From contig CAWBOY010000002.1 of assembly GCA_963790585.1 (NCBI GenBank), positions 1,364,001-1,428,000 on the forward strand: a stretch of DNA of 64,000 bases, read 5' to 3'. This stretch comes from CAWBOY01 sp963790585 (GTDB taxonomy: Bacteria > Planctomycetota > Planctomycetia > Gemmatales > Gemmataceae). Under the pieces are notes generated by a model, which was not told the origin of the DNA, made no database searches, and saw only the letters and a program-made list of their open reading frames with translations. The translations under genes were made by a program, and so were the position numbers. Of the stretch, positions 40,851-51,905 are shown piece after piece (positions within the stretch are counted from its first letter, which is position 1; the number at the start of each line of letters is the position of its first letter).

Positions 40851-43108
40851 ATGCTGTCGAAGGACGTCCAGGCGGGATCAAAGACTGGTGCGATTTGCTT
40901 CGTCGCCAATGATTTCAACTACATCGTCCGCAACGGGGGCATCGGCACCTATTTCTGGATGATCTGTCATTTACTGGCGTCGCAAGGTTGGCGCGTTCAT
41001 GTTCTTTATGCCTCCACCTATATCGAAGACTACGAAGCCGTCGCAACCGTCAAGAAACGCTTGTCGAAAGCCGGGATAGGTTTTTCGACGCTGGACGAAC
41101 ATGATCTCCCGCCGCACCAGGCTCTCTACGCGGTTGATAATTGGGGCAATATGTCCCGTAGCGAAAGGGTGCGCTACGCTCTCGAACAACTCCATGCGAT
41201 TCATCACTTTGATTTGATCGAATTTGCTGAGTGGGGTGCGACCGGCTTCCGTTCGATACAGGCGAAAAAGGCGGGTCTGACGTTCCTGGACGTCAAGCTG
41301 ATGGTCAAGCTCCATAGCTCCAGCCAGTGGTGCCGCGAGGGCAATCACCAATGGCTCGGCGGCATTGAGGACCTTCGTGGAGACTACACCGAGCGTTACG
41401 CCTTTGAAAACGCCGACGTGCAGATGGCTCCCTGTCGTTACATGCTCGGCTACGCCAGTAGCATTCATTGGAACGTTCGGCCGGATGCCCGTGTCATTGG
41501 TTACAGTTTCCCGGATCGACCGCAGGTCTGTGACCCATTGACTCTGGAGAAGCCGACGGAGATCGTCTTTTTCGGCCGACTGGAGACACGCAAGGGTTTT
41601 GAGATTTTCCTCGACGCTTGCGACCGGTTGCCTCCGGATGTCCAGATCACCTTTCTCGGCAAGGATACGGTTCTCAACAGCGGCAAAATGGCAAGCGCCT
41701 GTCGTTGCCGAACGGTTCGCCGGACGCAAGTTCGAATTGTTGATGAAGTGCAATCAGGAGCAGGCGCTGAACGTATCTACGGGGCGAAGGCCGGCTGGCC
41801 GTCATGCCATCGCTTGCGGACAACTTCCCATATACCGTCATCGAGTGCGCGACCCAGGGTATCCCGTTTGCCGCGTCGTCGGTCGGCGGAATACCGGAAA
41901 TGATTAGCGATCCAGTGGCTCAGGCAAATCTGCTCTTCAAACCAAATGGCAAGGACCTCGCTGCGTGCTTGCAGGCTTATCTGGACGCCACTCCCGAGGA
42001 TCGCCGGCATTGGCACGCCTGCGTTCGCGAATGCACGGACGTGCAGAGAAACAATATGCGTCTGGCCGGTTACTACTCGTCTCTGCTGCCGGCTCCCAAG
42101 GTAACATTGCCGGCGACGACCAAATCGACGCAGCCCTTAGTGACGGTTGGCATGTCGTACTACAACCTGGGCGACTATTTGCCCGCTGCACTGAAATCAC
42201 TGGCGGCCCAGACGTATCCTCACGTGGAAGTCATTGTCGTCGATGATGGCTCGACTGACGAAAAATCCCAGGCCGTCTTCGCCGAGCAGGAAAAGCTGAA
42301 TCCAACCTATCGTTTCGTCCGTCAGGCCAACGGTGGCTGCGGCGTAGCGCGAAACAAGGCCTTGGAGATGGCGCGCGGCGAGTTGATTGTCTCTCTCGAC
42401 GCCGACAATCTTTTCAAGCCAAACATGCTCGAAACGTTCGTTCGCTGCATGGTGCACAATCCTGAAACCGCCGCCATGACTTGCTATTGTCTGGCTTTCC
42501 ATGAAGAAGAAGACTTGGAAGAAGAAGAATATATCTACTGTTACAATCCGACCGGCGGCCCACATGTCATGGCGACCTTGGAGAACGTCTACGGCGACAC
42601 CAACGCCGTGATGCGGACCGAGGTACTGCGTTCCGTCGGTGGCTTCGAGACCGACCGCGAAAGCATGGCCTGGCTCGATTGGATGACCTACGTCAAGCTG
42701 GTGAATTCTGGCCGCCGCGTCGACGTGATCCCGGAAGTCCTCTTCTATTATCGCGTCCGCAAAGACAGCATGCTCCAGTCGGCGAACGGCTGGGCCAAGG
42801 AATACTCCTTCAAACAAGCTTTACTGTCGCATCATTTCACACCGGACACAAAGCTCACCGGAGTCGATCAGTCGCAATTGCTTGCCACGCTCATTAGCTT
42901 CCGTTATTCGGTCGAATACTACCGCAACGAAATGACCAGGCTCCGCGAACAGAACGAGGCCCTGGCCCATCGCCTCGAATCGGCCCGCTATCGTGCTGTT
43001 GACGGCATCAACGACGCGATGCGCAAGATGCCGATCTTGCATACTGGCCTGCGATCCGTGCTGCGGCTGGGCATGAAGACGCTAGGCGGTTTCCGCCGTG
43101 CGGGTTGA
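40851..43108 (+). CDS. Two-domain glycosyltransferase (GT4-like plus GT2), frameshifted
   Basis: About 752 aa after bridging a break between 41690 and 41800. The ATG at 40851 follows GGGAG. Domain 1 (residues ~10-430) is GT-B fold: RNGGIGTYFWMICHLLASQG is the N-terminal Gly-rich start, TEIVFFGRLETRKGFEIFLD the nucleotide-sugar domain, and FPYTVIECATQGIPFAASSV with GGIPEMI the GT4 C-terminal motif (E-x7-E region). Domain 2 (from ~residue 440) is GT-A family 2: LVTVGMSYYNLGDYLPAAL, VEVIVVDDGSTDEKSQAVF, SLDADN in the DxD position and WLDWMTYVKL. A C-terminal coiled coil (YYRNEMTRLREQNEALAHRL) ends the protein. Probably builds a surface polysaccharide or glycoprotein glycan. Confidence 0.82.
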
Positions 43109-43605
43109 ACGAGACTTGGCCGCGACGCGGAGCGCTGAAGCGGCGGCGCTCCGACGAGTAGTGGCATTCACTCAACGTTCTCGGGTATTCGCGGCCTTCA
43201 ACGGTTCAAGCGATCCGCTTCGAATTCCTCATCACTTACCTCGATTGGATCCAATGCCTCGACCTCTTTCGGCTTGCCAATTTCATAGGCATAGGCTGCG
43301 TGTACCGAAGCGATCAAACAAATGGTAATGATAACTTTACCGAGGACGGCGCTGGTTGCGAGCGCAGCAGGGTTGACAAAGAAGAACACAAGGTTTCCGA
43401 CGATATACAGAATGAGAGCCAAAATCGTCGTCGGCAACGGAAAGGATTTGACTAAAGCGGCGAGAATGAGAAATACGGCGCCTAGGACTCGCGCCAAAAC
43501 AAGTTGCCGGCCATCGCCGCCGAAATGCCGTAGTTCTTGGCCAGGGCGAAACCAAATTCGGTAACTTATTTTGGCGCAAATCCTATTGCCGCAAAGAGGC
43601 CATAG

Positions 43606-43614
43606 AAGATGTAA
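43606..43614. repeat. Target-site duplication, left copy
   Basis: AAGATGTAA directly outside the left IS end; the identical 9 bases lie at 44945-44953. Confidence 0.93.
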
Positions 43615-44944
43615 CACTACTGTCCCATTGAGCGTTTGAAACATTGGCGTAACCTATTATTTGAGCCATAGTTATGACCATTTCTAGGCTGTATCGATTT
43701 CAACTCGGTCGGTTGCATTCTGCTAGTCTTTCCCACGGAAAACTGTGGAAAGGACTTGACGATGCACACCGGGACGTTTCTGTTCGCCCAACTCATGGCC
43801 TTCCTACCCAAACGCGATTTCGACCGCTGTGTCCGCAAATACCGAGGCAATTATCGCGTTCGCAAATTCTCTTGCTTCGATCAATTCCTCTGTATGACTT
43901 TTGCTCAACTGACGTATCGAACAAGCTTGCGCGACATCGAAATTTGCTTGAATTCTCTGAAAGCCAAGCTGTATCACGTTGGCATTCGTGGCAAGGTAGC
44001 ACGCAACACCTTGGCCAATGCCAATCAAAATCGCGATTGGCGGATCTACAGCGATTTTGCCGCCATTCTCATTGCTCACGCACGCAAACTCTATGCGGAG
44101 GACTCCTTGGATGTGGCGTTAGAGCAAACTGTCTACGCCTTCGATTCCACGACGATCGATCTATGCCTAACGCTCTTCCCGTGGGCTCGATTTCGCCAAC
44201 GGAAGGGAGCCGTCAAGCTGCATACCCTGATCGATCTGCGTGGCAACATCCCCTGCTTTGTCCACGTTTCCAGCGGAAAAATGCACGACGTGAAAGCTCT
44301 CGACCTTCTCGCCTTGGAAGCCGGAGCCTTCTACGTCATGGATCGAGGCTACATCGATTTTGCTCGCCTGTACGTCTTCCAGACGAACATGGCTTTCTTC
44401 GTCACACGTGCCAAGAAGAACCTCCAGTACCGTTGCCGGGCGAAACGTACGGTCGATAAAACCACAGGGCTTTGTTGCGATCAAACCATCAGACTGACGG
44501 GCGTCACGACAGCGAACGAGTATCCAGTACCTTTGCGAAGAATCAAGTATCTCGATTCGGAAACGGGCAAGCGTTTGGTATTTCTGACCAACAACTTCGT
44601 GTTGGATGCTCTGACGATCGCCAAGCTATACAAATGCCGTTGGCAGGTGGAGCTTTTCTTCAAATGGATCAAGCAGCATCTACGAATCAAAGCCTTTTAT
44701 GGCACGTCCGAGAATGCAGTGAAGACGCAAATCTGGATTGCCATAAGCGCATACGTCTTGGTCGCGATTGTCAAAAAGGAACTCAAGATCGATCGGAGCT
44801 TGAATGAAATTTTGCAAATTTTGAGTCTCGGACTTTTCGAGAAAACGCCGCTTTTTGAGGCCTTAACCAGTCAAAACGTCCCGAATGAGGATGCCGCTGG
44901 TCATAAACAGTTGTCGCTATTCGACTTATGATGGGACAGTAGTG
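43615..44944. mobile_element. IS4-family insertion sequence, 1330 bp, complete
   Basis: Ends CACTACTGTCCCAT and its complement form perfect 14-bp terminal inverted repeats, starting with C and ending with G. They are flanked by a 9-bp direct repeat AAGATGTAA (43606-43614 and 44945-44953), typical of IS4-type transposition. It carries one intact transposase gene on the plus strand. The perfect duplication and intact gene point to a recent insertion. Confidence 0.95.
43762..44931 (+). CDS. IS4-family DDE transposase
   Basis: 389 aa from the ATG at 43762, which has AAGGA 8 bases upstream; a TTG two codons earlier is possible. The N-terminal ~75 residues (FLPKRDFDRCVRKYRGNYRV, then FAQLTYRTSLRDIEICL) match the DUF4372 domain that precedes the catalytic core in this IS4 subgroup. 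Catalytic residues: first Asp in YAFDSTTIDL, second in YVMDRGYIDF, and Glu in the Y-R-E-K signature YKCRWQVELFFKWIKQHL. The C-terminal region ends HKQLSLFDL. It cuts and reinserts the element through the terminal repeats. The frame is intact, unlike many nearby genes. Confidence 0.94.
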   Translation: MHTGTFLFAQLMAFLPKRDFDRCVRKYRGNYRVRKFSCFDQFLCMTFAQLTYRTSLRDIEICLNSLKAKLYHVGIRGKVARNTLANANQNRDWRIYSDFAAILIAHARKLYAEDSLDVALEQTVYAFDSTTIDLCLTLFPWARFRQRKGAVKLHTLIDLRGNIPCFVHVSSGKMHDVKALDLLALEAGAFYVMDRGYIDFARLYVFQTNMAFFVTRAKKNLQYRCRAKRTVDKTTGLCCDQTIRLTGVTTANEYPVPLRRIKYLDSETGKRLVFLTNNFVLDALTIAKLYKCRWQVELFFKWIKQHLRIKAFYGTSENAVKTQIWIAISAYVLVAIVKKELKIDRSLNEILQILSLGLFEKTPLFEALTSQNVPNEDAAGHKQLSLFDL

Positions 44945-44953
44945 AAGATGTAA
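44945..44953. repeat. Target-site duplication, right copy
   Basis: AAGATGTAA directly outside the right IS end, identical to 43606-43614. Confidence 0.93.
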
Positions 44954-45382
44954 AGAAACATAAGGATTTCTGCATAGCTTCTTAGATTCACTTGCTTATT
45001 TGGTCCTAGCTTCGCGATCTCTAAATTAAGTTCGGCGTCGGCATTCATGTAGAGATTAAAGTTATAGATCAGAGTGATCGCACCGACAAAGAGAAGAACG
45101 CCTCGAGCTTGATTGAGTCGCTTGAGCAGAGGCTGCTTGAGCCAGGCGGCCACCGAGTCCTTTGACTCCAAAAACAGGTGGTTGTTTAGCCACATTTGGA
45201 ATGGGCTTGTCCTCGCCTTTTCGGTCACTGAAATCGGAATTCATGCGCAAACTCCGCAGAGTAGAACCAGGAAGGCAATGAGCAGACGCAGCGATCGGAC
45301 ATAAAATGACAAGACTTTTGTACGCACCGACTCGACAATTGTCTAGCAAAACGTCGATCGCTTTCAACGCCATCGATAAGCG

Positions 45383-47850
45383 TTAATTAACCAAACAAAC
45401 CGTACCTCGCACGCCATCTACATGTAATCGCTGACCGGATTTGAAGTGTCGCGTTACACCTGCAATACCAGCGACCGCCGGAAGACCGAATTCACTGCGC
45501 CACGATGGCACCGTGAGACAGTACGCCGCCAGTCTCCATTACCAGCCCGCGCGCTCGAACGAATAATGGAACCCAAGCCGGATCAGTTGAGGGGCAGACG
45601 AGGATGTAACCCTCGGCAGGCAGCTCATCTACTTGTGGACTCTCTAACACCAAGGCAGGCGCCTCGACCATTCCAGCGGATAATGCGATGCCTTGGAGAG
45701 TTCCTTCGCGAGCCAACGCTGGTGCTCGACCGACCGCATCGAGATCGTCGCTGAAGATCACGGGTGGCACTTCCAGGCTCAGGGCCAGCGTTCGCCTCGT
45801 CTTCCTCGCGGCGATGCGGTCTGTTAAGTTCTCTCCTTTAGTCAACAACGGCAATTCGTCTGGCTGCAAAAAGAAAACGCCGCCATTCAGGCGATAGCGC
45901 CGATCCAACTCGACTAGAATTGCACGAATAAGCGCGTATCCCGACATCAAGTGGTGCTTGGCCGTCTCACGGAGGCCTAGATAAATATGGAGCGTATCCA
46001 GTTTCGGCTTTAAAGCCGAGCGTTCTGAGGCCGAGAGCTTCGCCGCGTTGGCCACACGCTCCCAAACTTGAGCTGAAGTCGGGCGGCTGGAGGGACTCTC
46101 AGGTAATGGCGATTGACTCCGCAATTCGGAGGCATCCTCGGACCAACGCGGCCCCGACAACTCCATTTCTTGGCTGCCGCGGTGGCCAAACGCCTTCAAA
46201 AACTCTAACAATTCCAATTGTCCCGACGACAGTCGCCGCACGGCGCCGGCGAGATCGGAGTCGGGCTCAGGTTTTGCCCCCATAACCAAAGCTCGCACGG
46301 CCGATTTCGCTTGCTCGGGCCCAAGTGCCTTGGTTAGCCGACTCTCCAAAGTTCCCATAAGCTGCATGGCCAGCGCGGTGGGCTTCAGGCTCTCTCGAGC
46401 GAAGTCCACCAAGGTCGCTTTGATCCAGAACTCCAATTTCTCAACCAGGCCGGCATCGTCGACCAATGTCAGATTCTGCTCGCGCTGAATTTGGACTTTT
46501 TCTAAAAAGGGTGGCAAGATTTCACGGCGAAAGCGTTCGGCAAAATGGGTTGTTAGCCGCTGTAACTTTCGCGCTTTGGAAAGTTGGCGAATGGCGAGGA
46601 TCGGCAGGTGAATCGGGAGCAAAACCCAGAAGTGCCACGGCAATTTCGCAACGTTGATTACCGGCGTTGGATAGAGCCGCCTTCGTCGGCTCCGCTTTGA
46701 GGACCGCGAACGGATATTCAAAAGGAATCGTCCGATCTAGAAGCAGGGGCTCTCGGCTTAGGTTGCAATACGGCCGACCACAAACGAGATCGTAGACCCC
46801 GTCATCTCCAAGGGCCGGATCGGGGTCATAACCAAGATCTCGATACATCAACCCAAAGCCGCCGCTGAGCGACATGAACCGGCGGACGATGGCCCACGTC
46901 ATCGGCGTCGGCACCGGCAAGATCTCCGCGAGGTTGTAGCGGCTCCAAATTGTGCCGTTTTTCTCCGCGCGTGCCCTGAGTGCTGCCACTTCCTCGCGCC
47001 GCACCTTCTCCCGATCAGCCGCGCTCGCCGCCGTGATCGGCCGAGCCTGAAGCAACCAAAAGCGCCCTTCAGCCCAGGCCCACTCGATGTCGCGCGGCCC
47101 GCCATAGAAACGCTCGACCTCACGGCCAAGTTCCGCGAGCAGTTCGAGTTGCCGTGGATCGAGGCAGAATTTGCTTTGGCGCTCAAGAGTCACAGCGTGC
47201 ATACCGAGCGCTGAAACCTCCTCAGCCTTGGTGCCTAAATGCTGTTCGAGCAGTCGGCCGCTGTCATGATCGAGATGGAAACGATCCGGACTGACCCGGC
47301 CCGAAACTACAGCCTCACCCAAGCCCCACGACCCCTCAACGAGCATCCGGTTGCCTTCGGGATCGAGTGGATCGCGCGTGAATAGGACGCCAGCGACCTC
47401 TGCCGGTACGAGCTTCTGCACGACGACGGCCATCGCCAGCCCATCGTCGCCGACCCCCTGCTTCCGCCGATAAGCGACGGCCCGCTCGGAATCAAGCGAG
47501 GCCCAACACCGGCTGACCGCATCACAAACCGCGTCTTCGCCATCAATTCCGAGATAGGTTTCTTGTTGTCCAGCAAAACTGGCAGTCGCCCCATCCTCCG
47601 CTGTCGCCGAGGAACGCACCGCTACAAGGCCGCTACCGAGCGTTCGGTAGGCGGAGCGTATCGATTCGGTTAGCTCTCTGGCTTTAGCCAACGAATCGTC
47701 GCGCCAGCGCCGATACGCGAAACTGGTCACACAGAACCCACCCGGTACCGGCAAACCAGCCCGGGCCATGAGGCCCAGACTGAGGCCCTTGCCGCCAACC
47801 AAGTCGAGATGCTCGGGGTGTATTTCGTCGAAGGTGCAAATATCGGTCAT
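45383..47850 (-). CDS. PEP synthase/rifampicin phosphotransferase-like enzyme, two frameshifts
   Basis: About 822 aa bridged. The N-terminal ATP-grasp domain (PF01326) shows LVGGKGLSLGLMARAGLPVP, AVRSSATAEDGATASFAGQQ, ETYLGI, and FTRDPLDPEGN; WAWAEGRFWLLQARPIT closes the domain. After a break near 46690 a helical linker domain follows. The C-terminal swivelling domain has ILVCPSTDPAWVPLF and ETGGVLSHGAIVA, with the phospho-carrier His in SHG. A second break near 45500 is needed to continue into REFGLPAVAGIAGVTRHF and the stop at 45383. This order (ATP-grasp, linker, His domain) without a C-terminal TIM barrel fits rifampicin phosphotransferase and related small PEP-utilising enzymes better than true PpsA. 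Substrate not proved. Confidence 0.8.
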
Positions 47851-47934
47851 GCAATCTCGGAGCCGGGAGTAGAACGTATTTTGGCGAACAAACGTTGAAG
47901 GTAGATTGAAGTAATAGAAGCCAGGAATGGCGCG

Positions 47935-48984
47935 TCAAATCTGGAGTTCATCGATCGATGTCATGCGTGATACTTTCAAGGCGGCCTTCATAAGACGCGC
48001 CTCATCTTCACTTGAATCAATTTTTTGTATGAGAGCGGGCGACAAGACCCCGAAGTGTTCTTCGAGCAATAACCGCAAAAAAAGGCGGGTTCTACTCAAT
48101 TCACCCTTCCCTATTCCCTTCTCGATTCCTTTCTGAACGCCTTCATCATATAGCGTATCCGCAATCGTCTGGCCCATGGTCAATACTCTCCTTTGTCGCT
48201 CCGCGTTATTATGCACGGCCGCCGCAACGGTCTTAAGGTCATCGCCTTCATCACGAGGCCTGCGTTGCTGGCCCCAGGTCAGGATCACGCGAATCAGCTC
48301 TTCCCAGCGCGGCCGATCGCTATCATCGGTCGATTCGAGGCGACGTAACGCTTCCATGTAGACAGATCGAAACGCCGCGGTATCGGCGTCATCGACGCGG
48401 AGTACGGCCATCATCTGAAGCCATGCTTCGCCGCTATCGAGTAGACTCTGCGGCGACTGATCCGCTAGATTCCAGTATAGCGGCTCCCAGATCGGAGCGA
48501 AACGATGAAGTGCCTTTGGCTCGTCGAGTAACTCGACCAGGCTTCGATTGCTTCCCCATGGGCGGACACCCGTATATAGCACCAGCGGAAGCACTGGATG
48601 CAAGCGCAAGGATGGCCGAGGCGTGGGTAGACCCGCCCAGGCGCGCCATTGGCGATCCCAATAGCCCGTGGCGAAATAGAGCATTCGCAGAGGAACGAGC
48701 GTATCGGTTGCGCTTTGATGCTCAATCAACACACAGACAAAGGCGGTACGCTCTTCTTCGTCCAAGCGATAACGGATTTCAAATGGCAGGTCCGCTTCGC
48801 GCCTGCGCCAATCGTCGCGCGGGAACTCTCGATCCAATAACGTGATGCTCTCGTAATCAAACCGGTCCGCGAATTCGGGTATGGCTTGTTTGAGTAAAGC
48901 TCGCAAATTTGCGGGCCGGATCAACGATTGCCTCAACACTCGATCGGGCAACGTGCGAAGCGGACTGTCCTCTGGAAGCGGCAT
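47935..48984 (-). CDS. Rpn/YhgA-family recombination-promoting nuclease (putative transposase)
   Basis: 349 aa, intact, with GGAGG before the ATG. Matches the PF04754 transposase_31/Rpn type: ALLKQAIPEFADRFDYESIT, then a PD-(D/E)XK-like core LPFEIRYRLDEEERTAFVCV with IEHQS (E-x-Q) and PLRMLYFATGYWDRQW. The C-terminal half has GVQKGIEKGIGKGELSRTRL, the Lys-Gly repeat common in these proteins, and a helical tail. E. coli members promote RecA-independent recombination in vitro. The start overlaps nothing; the gene begins 24 bases downstream of the PQQ-propeller gene on the same strand. Confidence 0.88.
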   Translation of the reverse strand: MPLPEDSPLRTLPDRVLRQSLIRPANLRALLKQAIPEFADRFDYESITLLDREFPRDDWRRREADLPFEIRYRLDEEERTAFVCVLIEHQSATDTLVPLRMLYFATGYWDRQWRAWAGLPTPRPSLRLHPVLPLVLYTGVRPWGSNRSLVELLDEPKALHRFAPIWEPLYWNLADQSPQSLLDSGEAWLQMMAVLRVDDADTAAFRSVYMEALRRLESTDDSDRPRWEELIRVILTWGQQRRPRDEGDDLKTVAAAVHNNAERQRRVLTMGQTIADTLYDEGVQKGIEKGIGKGELSRTRLFLRLLLEEHFGVLSPALIQKIDSSEDEARLMKAALKVSRMTSIDELQI

Positions 48985-49008
48985 AATTCAAGACCTCCGC
49001 GACCGTAG

Positions 49009-51581
49009 TCATTTCCGCTCCAACGTATCCTCCAGACAATACAAAACGCCGCGCTCACCGGAGTCCAATGTGCAGCCGAAATAGAGGTGCCGCCGTTCTC
49101 CGCGGCGCTCCTCATCGAGAGTCGGCGACGAGTAGATTTGCACCGGTGGCCCGGACTCGTTGCCAATGGTATTGTCGCGGGCCACATCGAAAGCCCACTC
49201 GACGCGAGATATATCCCCGGATAATTGGGCATCGGCTCGCAGAGAGAGCAGCTTCCCGTCGACTCCAGGCACATAGACAGTTGCGCCCGAACGCGTCGCA
49301 TAAAGTGTCGGCCCAGCGACGACGGGACTGCCAACAGCTTCCTTCCATACTAACTTGCCCGTGTTCGCATCGACACAGTAACAGCTTTGGTCACGCGAAC
49401 CGAAGTAAAGCCGGCCATTCTTGTCGACGACACGGGTTAACACGCCATCGCCAGCATCGAACTGCCAGTTTCGCTTTCCTGTCTTGGCATCGACGCACAG
49501 GACTGCTCCCTTGGGAGTTTCCTTGTCACTTTCCAGAAAATTACCATTGCCTAAAGGGATATAAACCTGGCCGCCGCCGACTGCTGCCGTTCCCCACACA
49601 GGCAAGGGCGTCGGCACGCGCCAGACCTCCGCACCTGTCAGCGCGTCGAGACAGAAACAGCATGTTTCCTTGTAGATGTCGCCGATGCCGCTCCCACAAT
49701 AGATCCGGTTCTCCGCCATCATCGGGCCGGCGTCGACATGCAGTCCGCCGGATCCTTGATAATGCCACACCTCTTTGCCAGTCTCCGCATCGACGCAGAT
49801 AAGACCATCGTCTCCGGCTCCGAAATAGACCTTGCCGTTCGCCACAACCGGCGAAGATTCCGTGTGGCTCTTAGTCGGAAAGTCCCACAGCTTCGCGCCC
49901 GTTTTGGCATCGAGGCAATAGAGCCGGCAATCGCTGTGTTGGTGAAACCCCTCGCCGATATAGACTTTGCCGTCGGCCACGTAGGGCGAGGAAAAACTAT
50001 CGCGCATCTTGCCTTTGTTGTTGAATACCCACAACCGCTTGCCGGTGGCGCGATCGAGGCAATAGACCGCGCCTGAGCGAAAAGCCGCTCCATGCACGAC
50101 GCCGATGAAAACATTGTCGCCATCGATTGTCGGCGACGAAGCGATCGAACAAGGTTCCGGCGGTCGAAAGCGCCAGACGATCCGAAACCCGTCTTTCGAC
50201 TCAGCGACAGGCGAAGGAGCGGAGGACTCCTCAGCCATTGAACTCGCGGTCAATCCAAGAGACGCGAGCGCCATGCTCCAAAGAAGTACCGTTTCGACCG
50301 AAACCGTTGGCCGTTGCCCCGAAGTGAAGCCGCGCTGATAAGCCGCATACGAGGCTCCGAGAGCAAGCCCCACGGCCAGCGCGATCAGAACTCGGCCACT
50401 GGCATCGAAACGGGAAACCGTGTGCGGAAAAAAGAACCAGAGCGACAGACCACAGACCAGCACCGAACCAACGAGGATCCACACCTCGGACCATGCCGGT
50501 CTCTCGAATCGCGTCGGCCCATCCTTCGCAGCGTGTTTGACCTGCCGCGCGGGCAATGTGGTAAATGTCTCTTCGGCACCAACCGGTGCGAAGAAATCGA
50601 TCAATCCTTGCTGGTTGGCTGTAGCGCTATGCTGCGACGTCGCCTCGCCGGCCCCTTGGGATTCGATCACTTCGTTAACGCGCATGAGATATTGACGCAT
50701 CGACCAGAGCACCCGCATAGCGTCAGCCCGGCCAGAACCAACCATAACGCCGATTGCCTTTCCCAAATGGTGCCGATGAGCCAGGATCGGCACCAGGCGT
50801 GCGCGAGAATCAACGTCGTCTGCATACTGAGCACGGAAAGCGCCACCGTCCAGCGCCGCAGCACCAGCATGAGAGCGGCGAAAACGGCGGGAAAGAGCAT
50901 GGCCAAAATAGCCAGGGGTCCACCTAACATCACGGCGGGAATCACGGCAAAAGGAGGCCCAGCGGCAATCGTGAACCGTGGCGCGAGCGCCGATTCTTCT
51001 GGCTTATCATTAGGTAACTCTGGCCCGATACCCGGCTTTTCGTCTTTGGCGACGTCCGGCGCTTTCTTCCTACCGGCGAGTACATCGACGACTACTTGTC
51101 GTAGTGATTCCGTTGGATCCTTATACGTCTTTCGTAAATAAGGCTCAAAATGAGCAAAGACCCAAACCGGATCGCCCTTTTCCGGCTTCGTGCCTTGCAG
51201 CATGAACCAGGTGCCGTTTGTGTAGCCAAAGACGATAAATTCTTCTTCACGCTCCAGCACGAACAGGACCAAGGGTAGCTTGACCGCCAGCCTTTTGAGA
51301 AGCTTTGGCACCTCATCGCCTTTGGTCGCTTCCGCGTCGCCTTTTAGGGCCACCGGAAATTTGCTAAACGGTGCCTTCCCCTTCAGGCTCTCATCGACCA
51401 CGAGAACCGCCGTCTTCTTTTCGGCATCAAGTGTCTCGACCTTGGCCGTGAGAATATATTTCGATTCCTTGAGAACGCCGCTCAACGGTGTCACGGCGGT
51501 GATGACCGCGAAGGCCGGCGTCGGCCAGAGGATCAAAGCAAGACCGAGCGCGAGCCCGAGCCTCCAGGTTTTTTGCGGCAT
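49009..51581 (-). CDS. Membrane protein with periplasmic PQQ-type beta-propeller, one frameshift
   Basis: About 857 aa. The start at 51581 has a strong ribosome site (AAAGGAG, 6 bases before ATG). A signal peptide (LGLALGLALILWPTPAFA) is followed by an exported domain (TAVTPLSGVLKESKYILTAK) and several membrane helices (VIPAVMLGGPLAILAMLFPA; LSVLSMQTTLILAHAWC). After a break near 50710 it continues in another frame with a linker, more helices (VWILVGSVLVCGLSLWFFFP; VLIALAVGLALGASYAAYQR) and an eight-bladed-type propeller from about residue 460. The blades show A-x-D-A-x-T-G-x-x-W repeats, for example CLDAKTGAKLWDFPTKS, CVDAETGKEVWHYQGSG and CVDANTGKLVWKEAVGS. There is no sign of quinoprotein dehydrogenase active-site residues; it may be structural or a sensor. 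Two-gene origin is possible but no separate start is obvious. Confidence 0.75.
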
Positions 51582-51654
51582 TATCGACTCCTTTATCAGC
51601 CCATCCAAGCAATCTGCTGGCTCGCGCCGGCGTCAGCGCGGGGTAACAACGGAA

Positions 51655-51699
51655 AATTCGTTTCATTCACACCCCCCCAGACACCCCCCCAAACGAATT
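51655..51699. repeat. C-run repeat, family C, copy 3
   Basis: AATTCGTTTCATTCACA, seven C, AGACA, seven C, AAACGAATT. The most diverged of the three copies in the spacer, but with the same ends. It lies 73 bases upstream of the PQQ-propeller gene start, in a 320-base gap that otherwise holds nothing I recognise. Confidence 0.85.
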
Positions 51700-51905
51700 T
51701 CCCAACCTAGTCTTCTTCTGTTTGTGCAAGAACTTGCGTTCATTCAATCACATTTCGCTTCGCGCCAAAGAGAGTGCGTATTCCTAGCGCAAACGAAGTT
51801 CGCCAGAATCCCGCCATGCTCCGATTGTCCGGAACATCCCAAGCGGAATTCTGGCGAATTGCGTGCGCGACGACAACCTCATTAGTAATCTGGCGCGGCA
51901 TAAAC

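Larger units (their letters stand above)
43198..45228 (-). pseudogene. Multi-pass membrane protein gene interrupted by an IS4-family element
   Basis: The N-terminal part starts with GTG at 45228 (TEKARTSPFQMWLNNHLFLE) and includes a helix LLFVGAITLIYNFNLYMN. It runs to 44945, where the IS begins. Removing the IS and one copy of the 9-bp duplication restores EILMFLYIFYGLFAAIGFAP across the junction in frame. Downstream the frame breaks twice more (near 43560 and 43490), then reads LGAVFLILAALVKSFPLPTT and further helices to a charged tail (EVEALDPIEVSDEEFE) ending at 43198. The original protein was about 250 aa with four or five membrane helices; family unknown. The small downstream breaks may be indel errors or decay after the insertion. 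Confidence 0.75.
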
